In this document: one piece after another, positions 1 through 9,120 of the stretch
How the letters are laid out: the number at the start of each line of letters is the position of its first letter
Position numbering within the stretch: position 1 is the stretch's first letter
Source: Enterobacter hormaechei subsp. hoffmannii
Lineage (GTDB): Bacteria; Pseudomonadota; Gammaproteobacteria; Enterobacterales; Enterobacteriaceae
Assembly: GCF_001729745.1 (NCBI RefSeq)
Contig: NZ_CP017186.1
Coordinates: forward strand, 2,170,001 to 2,234,000
DNA length: 64,000 nucleotides
Direction of reading: 5' to 3'
Notes under the pieces: generated by a model
Seen by the model: only the letters and a program-made list of their open reading frames with translations
Databases searched by the model: none
Told to the model about the DNA's origin: nothing
Position numbers and translations under genes: made by a program

Positions 1-1
1 T

Positions 2-637
2 ATCGCCGATCTCGAAAACCACGTTGAGGGGAACACGGGTTATGCAAAACTCGCCCGCTCGCGCGCGGATGAAGCCCGACAGGCTGCCGTCGGCGGGGAG
101 CAAATGATGACAGCGGTGAATGGCTCAATGCAGACGATCGTCGACCGATCCTCAGAGATGCGTGGGATCGTCGCCATGATCGACAGCGTGGCGTTTCAGA
201 CCAATATTCTGGCCCTCAACGCTGCCATTGAAGCCGCCCATGCGGGAGAACAGGGGCGCGGGTTCGCGGTGGTCGCCCGTGAAGTGGGGCTGCTGGCCAG
301 AAAAAGCAGTCACTCTACGCAAACCATCCAGTCGCTAATTAACCACTCGCTACAGGGCATTGAAGAAGGTTCTCAGGTGGTAAACCGTCTGGAAGAAAAT
401 CTCCAGCAGGTCACCGGGCTGGTGGCCAATCTGAGTAGCCTGCTGAATGATATTTCGCTGGCCACTCTAAATCAGGGGGAAAGCATTCATCAGATGACGC
501 GCCAACTTCAGGCGCTGAATCAGGTATCGCGTCAGACAGATGTGCTGGTTAGCGAAGCGTCGAATGCCTCTGAGCGCCTGCATCGGGAGTCAGATCTTTT
601 GTTGCAGGCCGTCTCGCGTTTTCGTCTCCCTGCCTGA
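2..637 (+). CDS. Methyl-accepting chemotaxis protein, C-terminal part (5' end outside window)
   Basis: The reading frame is open from base 2, so the gene starts before the window. What is visible is the cytoplasmic signalling domain of a chemoreceptor, which relays ligand binding through CheW to the CheA kinase. The highly conserved hairpin tip is present ([20 protein letters not shown], then [14 protein letters not shown]), flanked by heptad-rich helices. The periplasmic domain, membrane segments and HAMP domain are not in view, so the ligand cannot be guessed. The protein ends RFRLPA, without the NWETF-type CheR/CheB tether of high-abundance receptors, so it probably depends on other receptors for adaptation. 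Family certain, ligand unknown. Confidence 0.93.
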   Translation: MADLENHVEGNTGYAKLARSRADEARQAAVGGEQMMTAVNGSMQTIVDRSSEMRGIVAMIDSVAFQTNILALNAAIEAAHAGEQGRGFAVVAREVGLLARKSSHSTQTIQSLINHSLQGIEEGSQVVNRLEENLQQVTGLVANLSSLLNDISLATLNQGESIHQMTRQLQALNQVSRQTDVLVSEASNASERLHRESDLLLQAVSRFRLPA

Positions 638-663
638 CGTGACGTATAAGCCTCTGTTATACT
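634..663 (+). promoter_or_regulatory. Candidate sigma-70 promoter for glsB
   Basis: A good -10 hexamer TATACT (658-663) has an upstream CTGACG (634-639) at 18 bp. It lies 37 bp before the glsB start and overlaps the last codons of the chemoreceptor gene. Assigned only by consensus match. Confidence 0.4.
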
Positions 664-699
664 CGCAGCCCGTTTTAGCCTGAGGGCAAGGAGCAAAGT

Positions 700-1626
700 G
701 TGGCTGCGGTCATCCATAATGAGATGCTGGACGAGATTCTGGCGCAGGTTCGTCCGTTACTGGGGCAGGGTAAGGTTGCCGATTACATTCCCGCGCTGGC
801 CTCGATCAGCGGTAATAAGCTCGGCATCGCCATTTGTACTGTCGACGGGCAGCGTTTTCAGGCGGGAGATGCACTGGAGCGCTTTTCAATTCAGTCGATC
901 TCAAAAGTGCTTAGCCTCGTTGCCGCCATGCGCCAGTATGACGAGCAGGAGATCTGGCAGCGGGTGGGCAAAGATCCCTCCGGTCAGCCCTTCAACTCCC
1001 TTCTCCAGCTTGAAATCGAACAGGGTAAGCCGCGCAACCCGTTTATCAACGCCGGGGCGCTGGTGGTGTGCGATATGCTGCAAAGCCGTCTGAGCGCGCC
1101 GCGCCAGCGTATGCTCCAGATTGTGCGGCAGCTTTCCGGCGTGCAGGACATCGCCTACGATCCGGTGGTAGCGCGCTCTGAGTTTGAACACTCTGCACGT
1201 AACGCCGCCATCGCCTGGCTGATGAAGTCCTTCGGCAACTTTCATAATGATGTCGCCACGGTTCTGCAAAACTATTTTCATTACTGCGCCCTGAAGATGA
1301 ACTGCGTTGAACTGGCGCAGACTTTTCTGTTTCTGGCGCATCAGGGCCATGCCCCGCATCTGGACGAGGACGTTGTCTCCCCGATGCAGGCCCGGCAGAT
1401 CAACGCCTTAATGGCAACCAGCGGAATGTATCAGAACGCCGGGGAGTTTGCCTGGCGCGTGGGGCTGCCGGCTAAATCCGGCGTTGGCGGTGGCGTCGTG
1501 GCCATTGTTCCGCACGAGATGGCGATTGCCGTCTGGAGCCCGGAACTGGACGAGACCGGCAACTCACTGGCGGGCGTCGCGGCGCTGGAACAGCTGACCA
1601 AACGCCTTGGACGGTCCGTATACTGA
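700..1626 (+). CDS. glsB: Glutaminase GlsB (L-glutamine amidohydrolase)
   Basis: Hydrolyses L-glutamine to glutamate and ammonia in the cytoplasm. At 308 residues it equals the E. coli GlsB (YneH) length and reads the same along its whole span ([59 protein letters not shown]). The SIQSISK segment supplies the serine/lysine pair of the serine-dependent beta-lactamase-like glutaminase fold. The start is a GTG at 700 preceded by AAGGAGC; an overlapping GTG at 698 is out of frame. The stop TGA overlaps the yneG ATG (TGATG), so the two are translationally coupled, as in E. coli. Confidence 0.97.
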   Translation: MAAVIHNEMLDEILAQVRPLLGQGKVADYIPALASISGNKLGIAICTVDGQRFQAGDALERFSIQSISKVLSLVAAMRQYDEQEIWQRVGKDPSGQPFNSLLQLEIEQGKPRNPFINAGALVVCDMLQSRLSAPRQRMLQIVRQLSGVQDIAYDPVVARSEFEHSARNAAIAWLMKSFGNFHNDVATVLQNYFHYCALKMNCVELAQTFLFLAHQGHAPHLDEDVVSPMQARQINALMATSGMYQNAGEFAWRVGLPAKSGVGGGVVAIVPHEMAIAVWSPELDETGNSLAGVAALEQLTKRLGRSVY

Positions 1627-1988
1627 TGTCCACGTTAGATCCTCTGTTCACGCGCCTGGCTCGCTCCACGTTTCGTTCACGATTTCATTTAGGGATGAAA
1701 GAGCGGCAATACTGCTGGGATAAGGGCGCGGACACTATCGATAAGCATGCCGCTGATTTTGTCGCCGCGCGGCTGGCGCCTGCACACCCGGTGAATGACG
1801 GTAAGCAGACGCCGATGCGCGGCCATCCGGTTTTTATCGCCCAGCATGCCACGGCAACCTGCTGCCGGGGCTGTCTGGCTAAGTGGCATGCTATCCCGCA
1901 GGGCGTGCCGCTGAGTGCGCAGCAGCAACAGTATATCGTCAACGTGATCCATCATTGGCTGGTCATTGAGGTAAATCGTGCCTCCTGA
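1626..1988 (+). CDS. yneG: YneG, DUF4186 family protein
   Basis: A 120-residue soluble protein matching the E. coli YneG position and size, directly after glsB and overlapping its stop by one base. It carries the DUF4186 signatures visible as RGHPVFIAQHATATCCRGCLAKWH, with a CCRGC cysteine cluster and nearby His residues that could bind a metal, then YIVNVIHHWL at the C-terminus. Biochemical function is unknown. The coupling with glsB is conserved across enterics but I know of no demonstrated link to glutamine metabolism. No signal peptide or membrane segment is apparent. Confidence 0.9.
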   Translation: MSTLDPLFTRLARSTFRSRFHLGMKERQYCWDKGADTIDKHAADFVAARLAPAHPVNDGKQTPMRGHPVFIAQHATATCCRGCLAKWHAIPQGVPLSAQQQQYIVNVIHHWLVIEVNRAS

Positions 1989-2046
1989 ACTGACAATGTC
2001 TCTGTTTAAGCTACGCTTTTACTAATGCTCAGCGTCAGGAGACGTC

Positions 2047-3012
2047 ATGAAAGCACCTCTAATTCCCGTGAATGAAACGGAGCGCATGAATGCGCTGCGC
2101 GAGTCCGGTCTGCTTGAGATCGACAATTATCCCGCGTTTGATCGTCTCACGCGGCTGGCAACACGCTTTTTCAGGGTGCCGCTGGCGATGATTACGCTGG
2201 TGGATGACCACGCTGCGATCGTGAAATCTGCCGACGGGCGGGCACTCGCCAGCCAGCCTCGCGATCTCTCGTTTTGTGGTCATACGATCCTGGGTGACGC
2301 GCCGCTGGTGGTGGCTGACACGCTGCTGGACGAACGCTTTGCGGATAATCCGCAGGTGGCGGGAGATCCGGGCGTGCGCTTTTATGCCGGTTTCCCGCTG
2401 CGTTTACGTGACGGGGCGTGCGTAGGATCGTTGTGTCTCATTGATTACGCACCGCGTGAGTTTACCGCTGCGGATTCCGCCGTACTGGCCGATCTCAGCG
2501 CGCTGGCAGAAGATGAATTTGCAGCCGTTAGCGCCGCCACGACCGATGAACTCACGGGCCTGTTTAACCGACGCGGGTTTAACCAGTTTGCGCAGTTTGC
2601 ACTGTCGGTTTCGCAGCGTAGGGCAGAACCGTTAACGCTTGGCTGGCTGGATCTGGACCATTTCAAAACCATTAACGATCGCTTCGGGCATCAGGAGGGC
2701 GACAAAGCCCTGAAAGCGATGGCCGCCCTGATGCGCTCCTCATTCCGCGAGGCCGATATGCTGGTACGTTTCGGGGGAGATGAGTTCGCGGTGCTGTTTG
2801 CGGATACCGATGAGCCTGGCGCCTGGATCGCCATGCAGTATCTTGTCGAACAAACGGAGAAGTATAACGCGCGTCAGCTGCATCCCTGGTCGTTACAGTT
2901 CTCCTGGGGGCTGAGCGAGTTCGATCATCACCGCAACGATATGCAGGCGTGGTTAAAACACGCGGATGCGCAAATGTACGCCATGAAGCGGCAACATCAC
3001 GGCGAAAAATGA
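2047..3012 (+). CDS. GAF-GGDEF diguanylate cyclase
   Basis: Predicted to make cyclic di-GMP from two GTP. Residues about 20-155 form a GAF sensor domain (LTRLATRFFRVPLAMITLVDD; VRFYAGFPLRL; VGSLCLID), and residues about 165-320 a GGDEF domain with an intact catalytic motif FGGDEFAVL. An RxxD motif (READ) sits five residues before GGDEF, the spacing of the inhibitory I-site, so product feedback is likely. There are no membrane segments. The gene lies between yneG and uxaB, the place of E. coli yneF (dgcF); whether it is a true orthologue I cannot tell. An AGGAG sequence precedes the ATG at 2047. Confidence 0.92.
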   Translation: MKAPLIPVNETERMNALRESGLLEIDNYPAFDRLTRLATRFFRVPLAMITLVDDHAAIVKSADGRALASQPRDLSFCGHTILGDAPLVVADTLLDERFADNPQVAGDPGVRFYAGFPLRLRDGACVGSLCLIDYAPREFTAADSAVLADLSALAEDEFAAVSAATTDELTGLFNRRGFNQFAQFALSVSQRRAEPLTLGWLDLDHFKTINDRFGHQEGDKALKAMAALMRSSFREADMLVRFGGDEFAVLFADTDEPGAWIAMQYLVEQTEKYNARQLHPWSLQFSWGLSEFDHHRNDMQAWLKHADAQMYAMKRQHHGEK

Positions 3013-3094
3013 CATAACGAAATCCTATGTCATCGCTTATTGCGTAACAAAAATGTTAATAGCAAAGTGGAGAGATTCAACCTAAGGACGCGCA

Positions 3095-3622
3095 ATGAAC
3101 TCTCCCATGCTGATTAAACCTCTCTCCCAACAGGACATCCTCACCCACATTGATGCCCTGAGCGATATTCTCGTCAACTGTGTCAACGGCGGCGCCTCCG
3201 TCAGCTTTATGCTGCCTTTTTCTCCCGAGAAAGCCCAAACCTTCTGGCTCGGCGTCGCAGACAGCGTCGGGCGCGACGAGCGTACCGTCCTGGGCTGTTT
3301 TGACGCGGAGCAGGGGCTGGTTGGCACGGTCCAGCTGATCACCGACCAGCCGGAAAACCAGCCGCACCGCGCAGATGTCGCGAAACTTCTGGTACATGAG
3401 AAGGCGCGCCGTAAAGGTGCGGCAATGGCGCTGATGGAAGCCGTGGAGACGGTTGCGCGTGAAAAAGCGCTTACGGTGCTGGTGCTTGTTACCTCGACCG
3501 GCAGCGGCGCGGAGACATTTTATCAGAGAGCGGGCTGGCAAAAGGCGGGGGAGATCCCACGCTACGCCCTGATGCCGAACGGGGACATGACGGCGACCTC
3601 GGTGTTCTATAAATTTATTTGA
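3095..3622 (+). CDS. GNAT family N-acetyltransferase
   Basis: A 175-residue single-domain GNAT protein, expected to move an acetyl group from acetyl-CoA to an unknown amine. The acetyl-CoA pyrophosphate loop is seen as RRKGAAMALM after the strand VAKLLVHEKA, and the usual C-terminal FYQRAGWQKAGEIPRYAL block follows. The start at 3095 has AAGGA eight bases upstream. It sits between the diguanylate cyclase and uxaB, where E. coli has no gene, so it is a lineage-specific insertion in a conserved neighbourhood. Substrate cannot be inferred; antibiotic modification is only one of many options. Confidence 0.88.
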   Translation: MNSPMLIKPLSQQDILTHIDALSDILVNCVNGGASVSFMLPFSPEKAQTFWLGVADSVGRDERTVLGCFDAEQGLVGTVQLITDQPENQPHRADVAKLLVHEKARRKGAAMALMEAVETVAREKALTVLVLVTSTGSGAETFYQRAGWQKAGEIPRYALMPNGDMTATSVFYKFI

Positions 3623-3679
3623 TATTTTTCACCATCGCGTCCTGAGTTGATCCAGACAGGGGTTCTGGTCCTGAAGTTT

Positions 3680-3706
3680 TGATAAGTTATCACACCAATC
3701 TTATCA
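3680..3706 (+). promoter_or_regulatory. Inverted repeat upstream of uxaB, candidate regulator site
   Basis: TGATAAG (3680-3686) and CTTATCA (3700-3706) form a perfect 7-bp inverted repeat with a 13-base spacer, 32 bp before uxaB. In E. coli uxaB is controlled by ExuR, but this repeat does not resemble the ExuR consensus I remember, so the binding protein is open. Confidence 0.35.
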
Positions 3707-3738
3707 GGCTGTATGACTAATCATAAAGGACCTCCATT

Positions 3739-5190
3739 GTGAACACACTCAACCGTCGTGATTTCCCCGGTGCGCGCTACCCTGAACGTATCATCCAGTT
3801 TGGCGAAGGTAACTTCCTCCGCGCGTTCGTTGACTGGCAAATCGACCTCTTAAACGAGCATACCGATCTCAATGCAGGTGTGGTGATTGTGCGGCCGATC
3901 CAGAGTGATTTTCCGCCGTCGCTGAGCACCCAGGATGGTCTGTATACCACGATTATTCGTGGTCTGAATGAGGAGGGGGAAGCGGTAAGCGATGCGCGTC
4001 TTATTCGTTCCGTGAATCGTGAAATCAGCGTCTACAGCCAGTACGATGAATTCCTGAAACTCGCCCATAACCCGGAGATGCGGTTTGTCTTCTCCAATAC
4101 CACGGAGGCGGGGATCGGCTATCACGCGGGCGATAAGTTTGACGATGCGCCAGCTGTCAGCTATCCGGCCAAACTGACGCGTCTGCTGTTCGAACGCTTT
4201 ACCCACTTTAACGGGGCTGCGGATAAAGGCTGGATCATCATTCCTTGTGAGCTTATCGACTACAACGGCGATACCCTGCGTGAACTGGTGCTGCGCTATG
4301 CACAGGAGTGGGCGCTGCCAGCGGCATTCATTGCGTGGCTGAATAACGCTAACACCTTCTGCTCGACGCTGGTTGACCGCATTGTTACCGGCTATCCGCG
4401 TGATGAGGTGGCAGAGCTGGAAGCCGGGCTGGGCTATCACGACAGCTTCCTCGACACGGCAGAACATTTCTACCTGTTTGTTATTCAGGGGCCAAAATCA
4501 CTTTCAGCTGAATTGCGCCTGGATAAATACCCGCTCAACGTCCTGATTGTTGACGATATCAAGCCTTATAAAGAGCGTAAGGTGGCGATCCTCAACGGCG
4601 CACACACGGCGCTGGTTCCGGTCGCTTTTCAGGCCGGGCTGGATACGGTAGGGGAAGCCATGAACGACGGGGAGATTTGCGCATTCGTAGAGAAGGCTAT
4701 TTATGAGGAGATTATTCCGGTCCTGGATCTGCCGCGCGATGAGCTGCACTCCTTCGCCAGTGCCGTAACGAGGCGTTTTCGTAATCCGTACATTAAGCAT
4801 CAGCTGCTGTCGATTGCACTGAACGGGATGACCAAGTACCGCACCCGCATTCTGCCGCAACTGCTGGCAGGGCAGAAGGCGACCGGTGAACTGCCAGCAC
4901 GTCTGACCTTTGCCCTGGCGGCGCTGATTGCATTTTACCGTGCCGAGCGCAACGGTGAGCGCTATCCGGTGCAGGACGATGCGCACTGGCTTGAACGTTA
5001 CCAGCAGCTGTGGACGCAACATCACGACAAACAAGTCACTACCCGTGAACTGGTATCGTCGGTGTTAAGCGTGAGCGAGCACTGGGAACAGGATCTCACT
5101 CTGGTGAACGGACTGGTAGACCAGGTTGCGCAGGATCTGGATGCAATTTTAAGCAAAGGCATGCGCGAGGCGGTGAAACCGCTCTGCTAA
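3739..5190 (+). CDS. uxaB: Tagaturonate reductase UxaB (altronate oxidoreductase)
   Basis: NADH-dependent reduction of D-tagaturonate to D-altronate, the second step in galacturonate breakdown through the Ashwell pathway. It is 483 residues, exactly the E. coli length, and nearly colinear with it ([20 protein letters not shown] at the N-terminus is the Rossmann nucleotide-binding start; [20 protein letters not shown] is the family core; [10 protein letters not shown] at the end). Translation starts at a GTG with AAAGGA eight bases upstream. The gene is monocistronic between an inverted repeat and a strong terminator. In E. coli it belongs to the ExuR regulon; the other uxa/exu genes are not in this window. 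Confidence 0.97.
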   Translation: MNTLNRRDFPGARYPERIIQFGEGNFLRAFVDWQIDLLNEHTDLNAGVVIVRPIQSDFPPSLSTQDGLYTTIIRGLNEEGEAVSDARLIRSVNREISVYSQYDEFLKLAHNPEMRFVFSNTTEAGIGYHAGDKFDDAPAVSYPAKLTRLLFERFTHFNGAADKGWIIIPCELIDYNGDTLRELVLRYAQEWALPAAFIAWLNNANTFCSTLVDRIVTGYPRDEVAELEAGLGYHDSFLDTAEHFYLFVIQGPKSLSAELRLDKYPLNVLIVDDIKPYKERKVAILNGAHTALVPVAFQAGLDTVGEAMNDGEICAFVEKAIYEEIIPVLDLPRDELHSFASAVTRRFRNPYIKHQLLSIALNGMTKYRTRILPQLLAGQKATGELPARLTFALAALIAFYRAERNGERYPVQDDAHWLERYQQLWTQHHDKQVTTRELVSSVLSVSEHWEQDLTLVNGLVDQVAQDLDAILSKGMREAVKPLC

Positions 5191-5198
5191 TCATAATG

Positions 5199-5220
5199 CC
5201 CGGCGTTTGCCGGGTTTTTT
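5199..5220 (+). terminator. Rho-independent terminator of uxaB
   Basis: CCCGGC, loop GTTT, GCCGGG, followed directly by six T residues, beginning nine bases after the uxaB stop codon. Confidence 0.93.
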
Positions 5221-5391
5221 ACAGATCAGTGTTAGTTACAACATGCTATACATCTTTTTTTTAAAAAGCACAGGCAGCACCGTGCGGTGAGGGCTTAACA
5301 GGTCAGAAATTGCAATGAACTATTAACATGCTTGCAACCGTGATGAGGATCACGTTTAATAGCCGCGCTCTTTACTTTTCTGAAGCTGATT

Positions 5392-6306
5392 ATGATTGTT
5401 CGTCCTCAACAGCACTGGCTGCAACTGATTTTTGTCTGGCATGGTTCGGTACTTCCCAAAATTTATACCCGACTGCTGCTTAACTTCCTGCTTTCCATCG
5501 CCGTGATTGTCATGCTGCCGTGGTACACCTCGCTGGGTATCCGCTTTACCGTCGCGCCGTTCAGCATTCTGGGCGTGGCTATCGCCATCTTCCTGGGATT
5601 TCGCAATAACGCCTGTTATTCGCGCTACGTTGAGGCGCGTCTGCTTTGGGGGCAGTTGATGATAGCGGCGCGCTCGCTGTTTCGCGAGGTAAAAAACACC
5701 TTGCCGGATGATAAACATCTTGGAGAGTTTGTACGCCTGCAAATCGCGTTTGCTAACTGTCTGCGTATGACACTGCGCAGAGAAACCAATGCCGATCAGC
5801 TGTCCCGCTATCTGGCTCCAGACGATTTACGCAAAGTGATGGATGCCAACTCGCCGGCGAACCGTATCCTGCTGATCATGGGGGAGTGGCTGGCCGTGCG
5901 GCGGCGCAGCGGGCACCTTTCAGACATCCTGTTTCACAGCCTCAATAACCGCCTGAACGATATGTCCATCGTGCTGGCAGGCTGTGAGCGTATCGCCAAT
6001 ACGCCAGTCCCGTTTGCCTATACGCTGATCCTGCACCGGACGGTGTATTTGTTCTGCATCATGCTGCCGTTTGCGCTGGTTGTTGATCTGCATTACATGA
6101 CGCCCTTTGTCTCTGCGCTGATTTCCTACACTTTTATCTCGCTTGATACGCTGGCGGAAGAGCTGGAAGATCCGTTTGGGACGGAAGATAACGATCTGCC
6201 GCTGGACGCCATCTGCAACATGATGGAGCGCGATCTGTTGCAGATGAACGATGAAGAGAACATCCCTGAAAGGCTAATGCCGGATAAGCATTATCAGCTG
6301 ACCTGA
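5392..6306 (+). CDS. yneE: YneE, bestrophin-family inner membrane protein
   Basis: A 304-residue membrane protein of the bestrophin/UPF0187 family, whose bacterial members form pentameric ion channels. Length and placement next to uxaB match E. coli YneE. Hydrophobic segments are visible at about residues 25-45 (LLLNFLLSIAVIVMLPWY), 50-70 and a C-terminal pair near 215-260. The family pore-neck signature GFRNNACYSRYVEARLLWG follows the second segment, and the acidic LAEELEDPFGTEDNDLPLD cluster corresponds to the calcium-clasp region of the family. Its 3' end overlaps the convergent acetyltransferase gene by 13 bp. Ion selectivity in this species is not known. Confidence 0.93.
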   Translation: MIVRPQQHWLQLIFVWHGSVLPKIYTRLLLNFLLSIAVIVMLPWYTSLGIRFTVAPFSILGVAIAIFLGFRNNACYSRYVEARLLWGQLMIAARSLFREVKNTLPDDKHLGEFVRLQIAFANCLRMTLRRETNADQLSRYLAPDDLRKVMDANSPANRILLIMGEWLAVRRRSGHLSDILFHSLNNRLNDMSIVLAGCERIANTPVPFAYTLILHRTVYLFCIMLPFALVVDLHYMTPFVSALISYTFISLDTLAEELEDPFGTEDNDLPLDAICNMMERDLLQMNDEENIPERLMPDKHYQLT

Positions 6307-6842
6307 CGGGCATTCCACTCGTCGCGGGTGATTTCCCACAGCTCCGAATCCAGCAGGCCGCTGACATAGGCTTTCTTCTCTGTCCTGATGAGTCGCATGC
6401 CGCTGCTGTCTGAAATACGTCGGGAGCGGCTGTTGGCCGCCGCTTTCGGCGCGCGTAACACCGCTTTGTTAAGCGTATTGAACCAGTAATCCGTTGCCGC
6501 GATACTCGCCTCACGCATAAATCCCTGTCCCTGAAATTCCGGCGCGAGCCAGAAGCCCCGGTTGTTGTCTTCGACGTCGTACAGGCAAATTAACCCCATC
6601 AGTTCATCAGGCGCTTCACGGCTGCGAATCGTCCAGAACCACGCAATCCCTTTGGCCATATCGGGCAGTGCAACGTTGTTGACATAATTTTCTGCACCGT
6701 TTTCCGGGTAGGGCCAGGGGACTGAAGCCACCATATAGCGGACAATCTCCCAGCGCGGATAGCGTTGCTGGATCTGGACGGCATCTTCTGCAATCAGGGG
6801 GCGTAATATCAGGCGCTCGGTGGTAAGCGTGGGTATGGTCAT
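6294..6842 (-). CDS. GNAT family N-acetyltransferase (RimJ-like)
   Basis: A 182-residue protein of the Acetyltransf_3/RimJ type, which acetylates protein N-termini or small amines. It starts TLTTERLILRPLIAEDA, the usual opening of this subfamily, and has GFWLAPEFQGQGFMREA as the acetyl-CoA binding strand-loop. The start at 6842 is backed by GGAG ten bases upstream on the minus strand. It is the first gene of the stretch that separates yneE from tam here. Its tail overlaps yneE by 13 bp in convergent orientation. The substrate is unknown. Confidence 0.88.
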   Translation of the reverse strand: MTIPTLTTERLILRPLIAEDAVQIQQRYPRWEIVRYMVASVPWPYPENGAENYVNNVALPDMAKGIAWFWTIRSREAPDELMGLICLYDVEDNNRGFWLAPEFQGQGFMREASIAATDYWFNTLNKAVLRAPKAAANSRSRRISDSSGMRLIRTEKKAYVSGLLDSELWEITRDEWNARQVS

Positions 6843-6978
6843 CCGCTGATCTCCATAATTAAGCGTTATGCTTTTGTTTGGGTTCTGGTATTTTCATCTT
6901 AATAACATTCTGTTGCGATGTACTGTACTAAAACGATGTTGAGTTAACGTAATCAACCTGCTTGAAAAGGAGAAGGGT

Positions 6979-7941
6979 ATGGTTTTACCTGGGATAAACC
7001 TTGATAAAAACTTACCGGGCTACGATTTTGCGAAAATGTCGGGAGTTGGGGCTGCGGATTTCGATTTTAAAGCGCTTGGTGCCGCCATGGACTGTCATCG
7101 TGAATTTGCTCACGCGGGTATCATTTACTCTGACGGCCCCCAACGCTTCCTGGTGCGACCCGGCAAAAGACATCCTCAAGGGCAAAGTGGAATAGTAACG
7201 CATGTTATCGTGACCAAAGCCTCCTCGTTTCCGTCTGCTTCCACAGCAGGAAAAGTATTGAGTGATGCAGTTTCATCTACTTCCATGGGAACTGAAATTG
7301 CCTCAACCGTTCTGTCATGTGGCGCGATGATCATAACTGGCGGAGTGATGCTCGCTGGAACAGCAGCAACTCCCCTTACCGCAGGCGGGGGAAGCGTACT
7401 GGTCGCTATTGGCTACGCCGGAACGGCTGCCACCGGTCTGCAATGTGTGAATGGCCTTTATCGAATTTATGATTTGGTTGAAAATGACGGTGCCAATGTC
7501 GCCTGGCTGGATACTCAGGACTGGTATGTCGCGACATCCACTTCCTTAGATGTCATTTCTCTGGCAAGCGCAGGCGGTGCACTTAAAGAGGCTGTTACTA
7601 CCTGGCGCGCTATGAAATCCGTTTCGTCCTTGAAAGCAACCGAGTGGCTAAAAAGTTATCCTCGTCAGGACCGTGCTCGACTGACTGAATTAATTATTCG
7701 CGCTCAAAACCCCGGTATAAGCAATAAAGAAGTCAAAGCGCTTATTCGAGCAGGCTTTTATCCAAAACGATTCCCATCGGGTCCTGTTCAGGTTGAGCTC
7801 ACCAGGCAATTAAGTCAAGTTGTAACGAGTGCCGCGGCGCTTGCAGGAAGCGCTGTAAGCGGAGTTATTGCCGCTCCGGGGAACATACCTCGCACCAGTA
7901 AATACATTATCGGTACTATCCAGTCACTGGCGGTTTTCTGA
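6979..7941 (+). CDS. Putative secreted pore-forming effector-like protein (unknown family)
   Basis: I recognise the protein type only loosely. It has 320 residues, no signal peptide, a soluble N-terminus (about 1-90), a strongly hydrophobic glycine/alanine-rich core at about 100-165 (ASTVLSCGAMIITGGVMLAG, then GGGSVLVAIGYAGTAATGL), a hydrophilic middle and a second hydrophobic stretch near 280-300. Such glycine-rich helices in an otherwise soluble protein are typical of membrane-inserting toxins, including some type VI secretion effectors. The next gene overlaps its stop by one base (TGATG) and encodes a four-helix membrane protein, the usual arrangement of toxin and immunity. The Shine-Dalgarno AAGGAGAAGG is very strong. 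No VgrG, Hcp or PAAR gene is nearby, so the secretion route is inference. Confidence 0.55.
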   Translation: MVLPGINLDKNLPGYDFAKMSGVGAADFDFKALGAAMDCHREFAHAGIIYSDGPQRFLVRPGKRHPQGQSGIVTHVIVTKASSFPSASTAGKVLSDAVSSTSMGTEIASTVLSCGAMIITGGVMLAGTAATPLTAGGGSVLVAIGYAGTAATGLQCVNGLYRIYDLVENDGANVAWLDTQDWYVATSTSLDVISLASAGGALKEAVTTWRAMKSVSSLKATEWLKSYPRQDRARLTELIIRAQNPGISNKEVKALIRAGFYPKRFPSGPVQVELTRQLSQVVTSAAALAGSAVSGVIAAPGNIPRTSKYIIGTIQSLAVF

Positions 7942-8549
7942 TGAAAATTCTGCACTTGTTAACCGGACACGTTTCTTACGAGCTCCTGCAACACGGAAAA
8001 CGGATTGAGGACGCTATTGCCCGTCATGACAATGATTTATTAAACCATTCCACACCCGAACTGGAGCGGTATTTTTCACGCCCGCTTAGTGAGCTGCCAC
8101 GGCAAAATGCTTATCCGGTAGCGATATTATTACCGCTATTTCTGGTGATTTTTGCGTTTAATTTGCTGCCATTTCTCCAGACAATATCCAGTATGCCGCC
8201 AACGCTACATGCACTCAGTTTTTTTGTCCCATCGCTAGCGATACTTATCTTCCTGATGCTCGCGAGTGCCTTCCTTGCCCGGGGATACACTTCAGGACTA
8301 ACAGGGTTTTTAGCGCTTTTCATCATCCTGCTGACATTAACGGTACTGCAATGGCTTCACTATCTGACCATTTCTGACGGCAGTAGCTGGCAGCTGATCA
8401 TTGCAACGATCGCTTTGGTAATTAGCCGTATGGTGTTAAACAGTCGAGGCTTTGTGCTGTTCACGCTATATTGTCGTTCGAAGCGTCTTGCCACGCTGGC
8501 TCGCATCATGCGCCTGAAGAGCAGTAAGGATAATGTGAGGAACACATGA
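7941..8549 (+). CDS. Four-helix membrane protein, candidate immunity partner
   Basis: A 202-residue protein with a cytoplasmic, charged N-terminus (1-55) and four predicted transmembrane helices at about 60-80 (VAILLPLFLVIFAFNLLPFL), 92-112, 116-137 and 148-166, ending in a basic tail. The ATG overlaps the stop of the preceding gene by one base and has no clear Shine-Dalgarno, so translation is probably coupled to it. Membrane placement and tight coupling suit an inner-membrane immunity protein against a pore-forming toxin. A protein of the same layout lies at 19087-19656. No family name can be given from sequence alone. Confidence 0.55.
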   Translation: MKILHLLTGHVSYELLQHGKRIEDAIARHDNDLLNHSTPELERYFSRPLSELPRQNAYPVAILLPLFLVIFAFNLLPFLQTISSMPPTLHALSFFVPSLAILIFLMLASAFLARGYTSGLTGFLALFIILLTLTVLQWLHYLTISDGSSWQLIIATIALVISRMVLNSRGFVLFTLYCRSKRLATLARIMRLKSSKDNVRNT

Positions 8550-8986
8550 CACTCATCGTACGCCCGTTACAGGCAGAAGATTACCCACAATGGCGACCGC
8601 TGTGGGATGGCTATACCCATTTTTATGAGTGCTACCTTGACGAGTCCGTTACCGCGGCCACCTGGGACAGGGCGCTCGCAGATTCATCACCCCTGATTTG
8701 CCGGGTCGTGGAGAAAGACGGCAGCGTCATCGGCTTCGCCATGTGTGTCCTGCATGAAGGGACCTGGTCAACCGAGCCCGTTTGCTATCTGGAAGATCTA
8801 TTTGTTGACGCTGCCGAACGTGGCGCAGGGGCGGGTAAAGCGCTTATCGACGCCCTGATCGATGAGGGTAAGCGGGAAGGGTGGTCAAAACTCTACTGGG
8901 TAACCCGCATGCACAATCCGGCGCGTAAGCTGTATGACCACTATGGTGAAGCCGACGATTACGTCCGGTACCGAATCACCCCTTAA
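8546..8986 (+). CDS. GNAT family N-acetyltransferase
   Basis: A 146-residue compact GNAT enzyme. The N-terminus IVRPLQAEDYPQWRPLWDGY and the acetyl-CoA site LEDLFVDAAERGAGAGKALIDAL are clear, followed by YWVTRMHNPARKLYDHYG, the C-terminal substrate-side region. Its ATG overlaps the stop of the membrane-protein gene (ATGA) and has AGGAA upstream, so it is probably cotranscribed with the two preceding genes, although a functional link is not obvious. Members of this subfamily are usually annotated only as acetyltransferases; the substrate is unknown. Confidence 0.88.
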   Translation: MTLIVRPLQAEDYPQWRPLWDGYTHFYECYLDESVTAATWDRALADSSPLICRVVEKDGSVIGFAMCVLHEGTWSTEPVCYLEDLFVDAAERGAGAGKALIDALIDEGKREGWSKLYWVTRMHNPARKLYDHYGEADDYVRYRITP

Positions 8987-8993
8987 CCGGGTT

Positions 8994-9026
8994 TGTATCA
9001 CACTGTATCTGCGTCTGTGATACATA
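8994..9026 (+). promoter_or_regulatory. Candidate operator: 10-bp-spaced direct repeats plus palindrome
   Basis: TGTATC occurs at 8994-8999 and again at 9004-9009, exactly 10 bp apart, the spacing used by OmpR-family dimers. The second copy also pairs with GATACA (9019-9024) as a 6-bp inverted repeat. The 10-mer TGTATCTGCG (9004-9013) recurs at 12205-12214 ahead of the CcdA-thioredoxin gene. The site is 95 bp before the hydrolase start, and the two-component system lies between the two copies. Confidence 0.5.
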
Positions 9027-9120
9027 CACAGGTATGCAATAAAACCGCATCCGCACACATCCTTTATACAAACGCATGGTGTTATATCTCCGTCAACTGA
9101 ACTCACCCGGAGATAACATC

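Noticed and set aside
3009..3033. ATGACATA/TATGTCAT inverted repeat at the diguanylate cyclase stop
   Set aside because: Low GC stem, no T-tract, and part of it is coding; likely to be chance.
3850..5034. Two minus-strand frames of 205 and 176 codons
   Set aside because: Both lie inside uxaB on the opposite strand and have no ribosome site or family signature.
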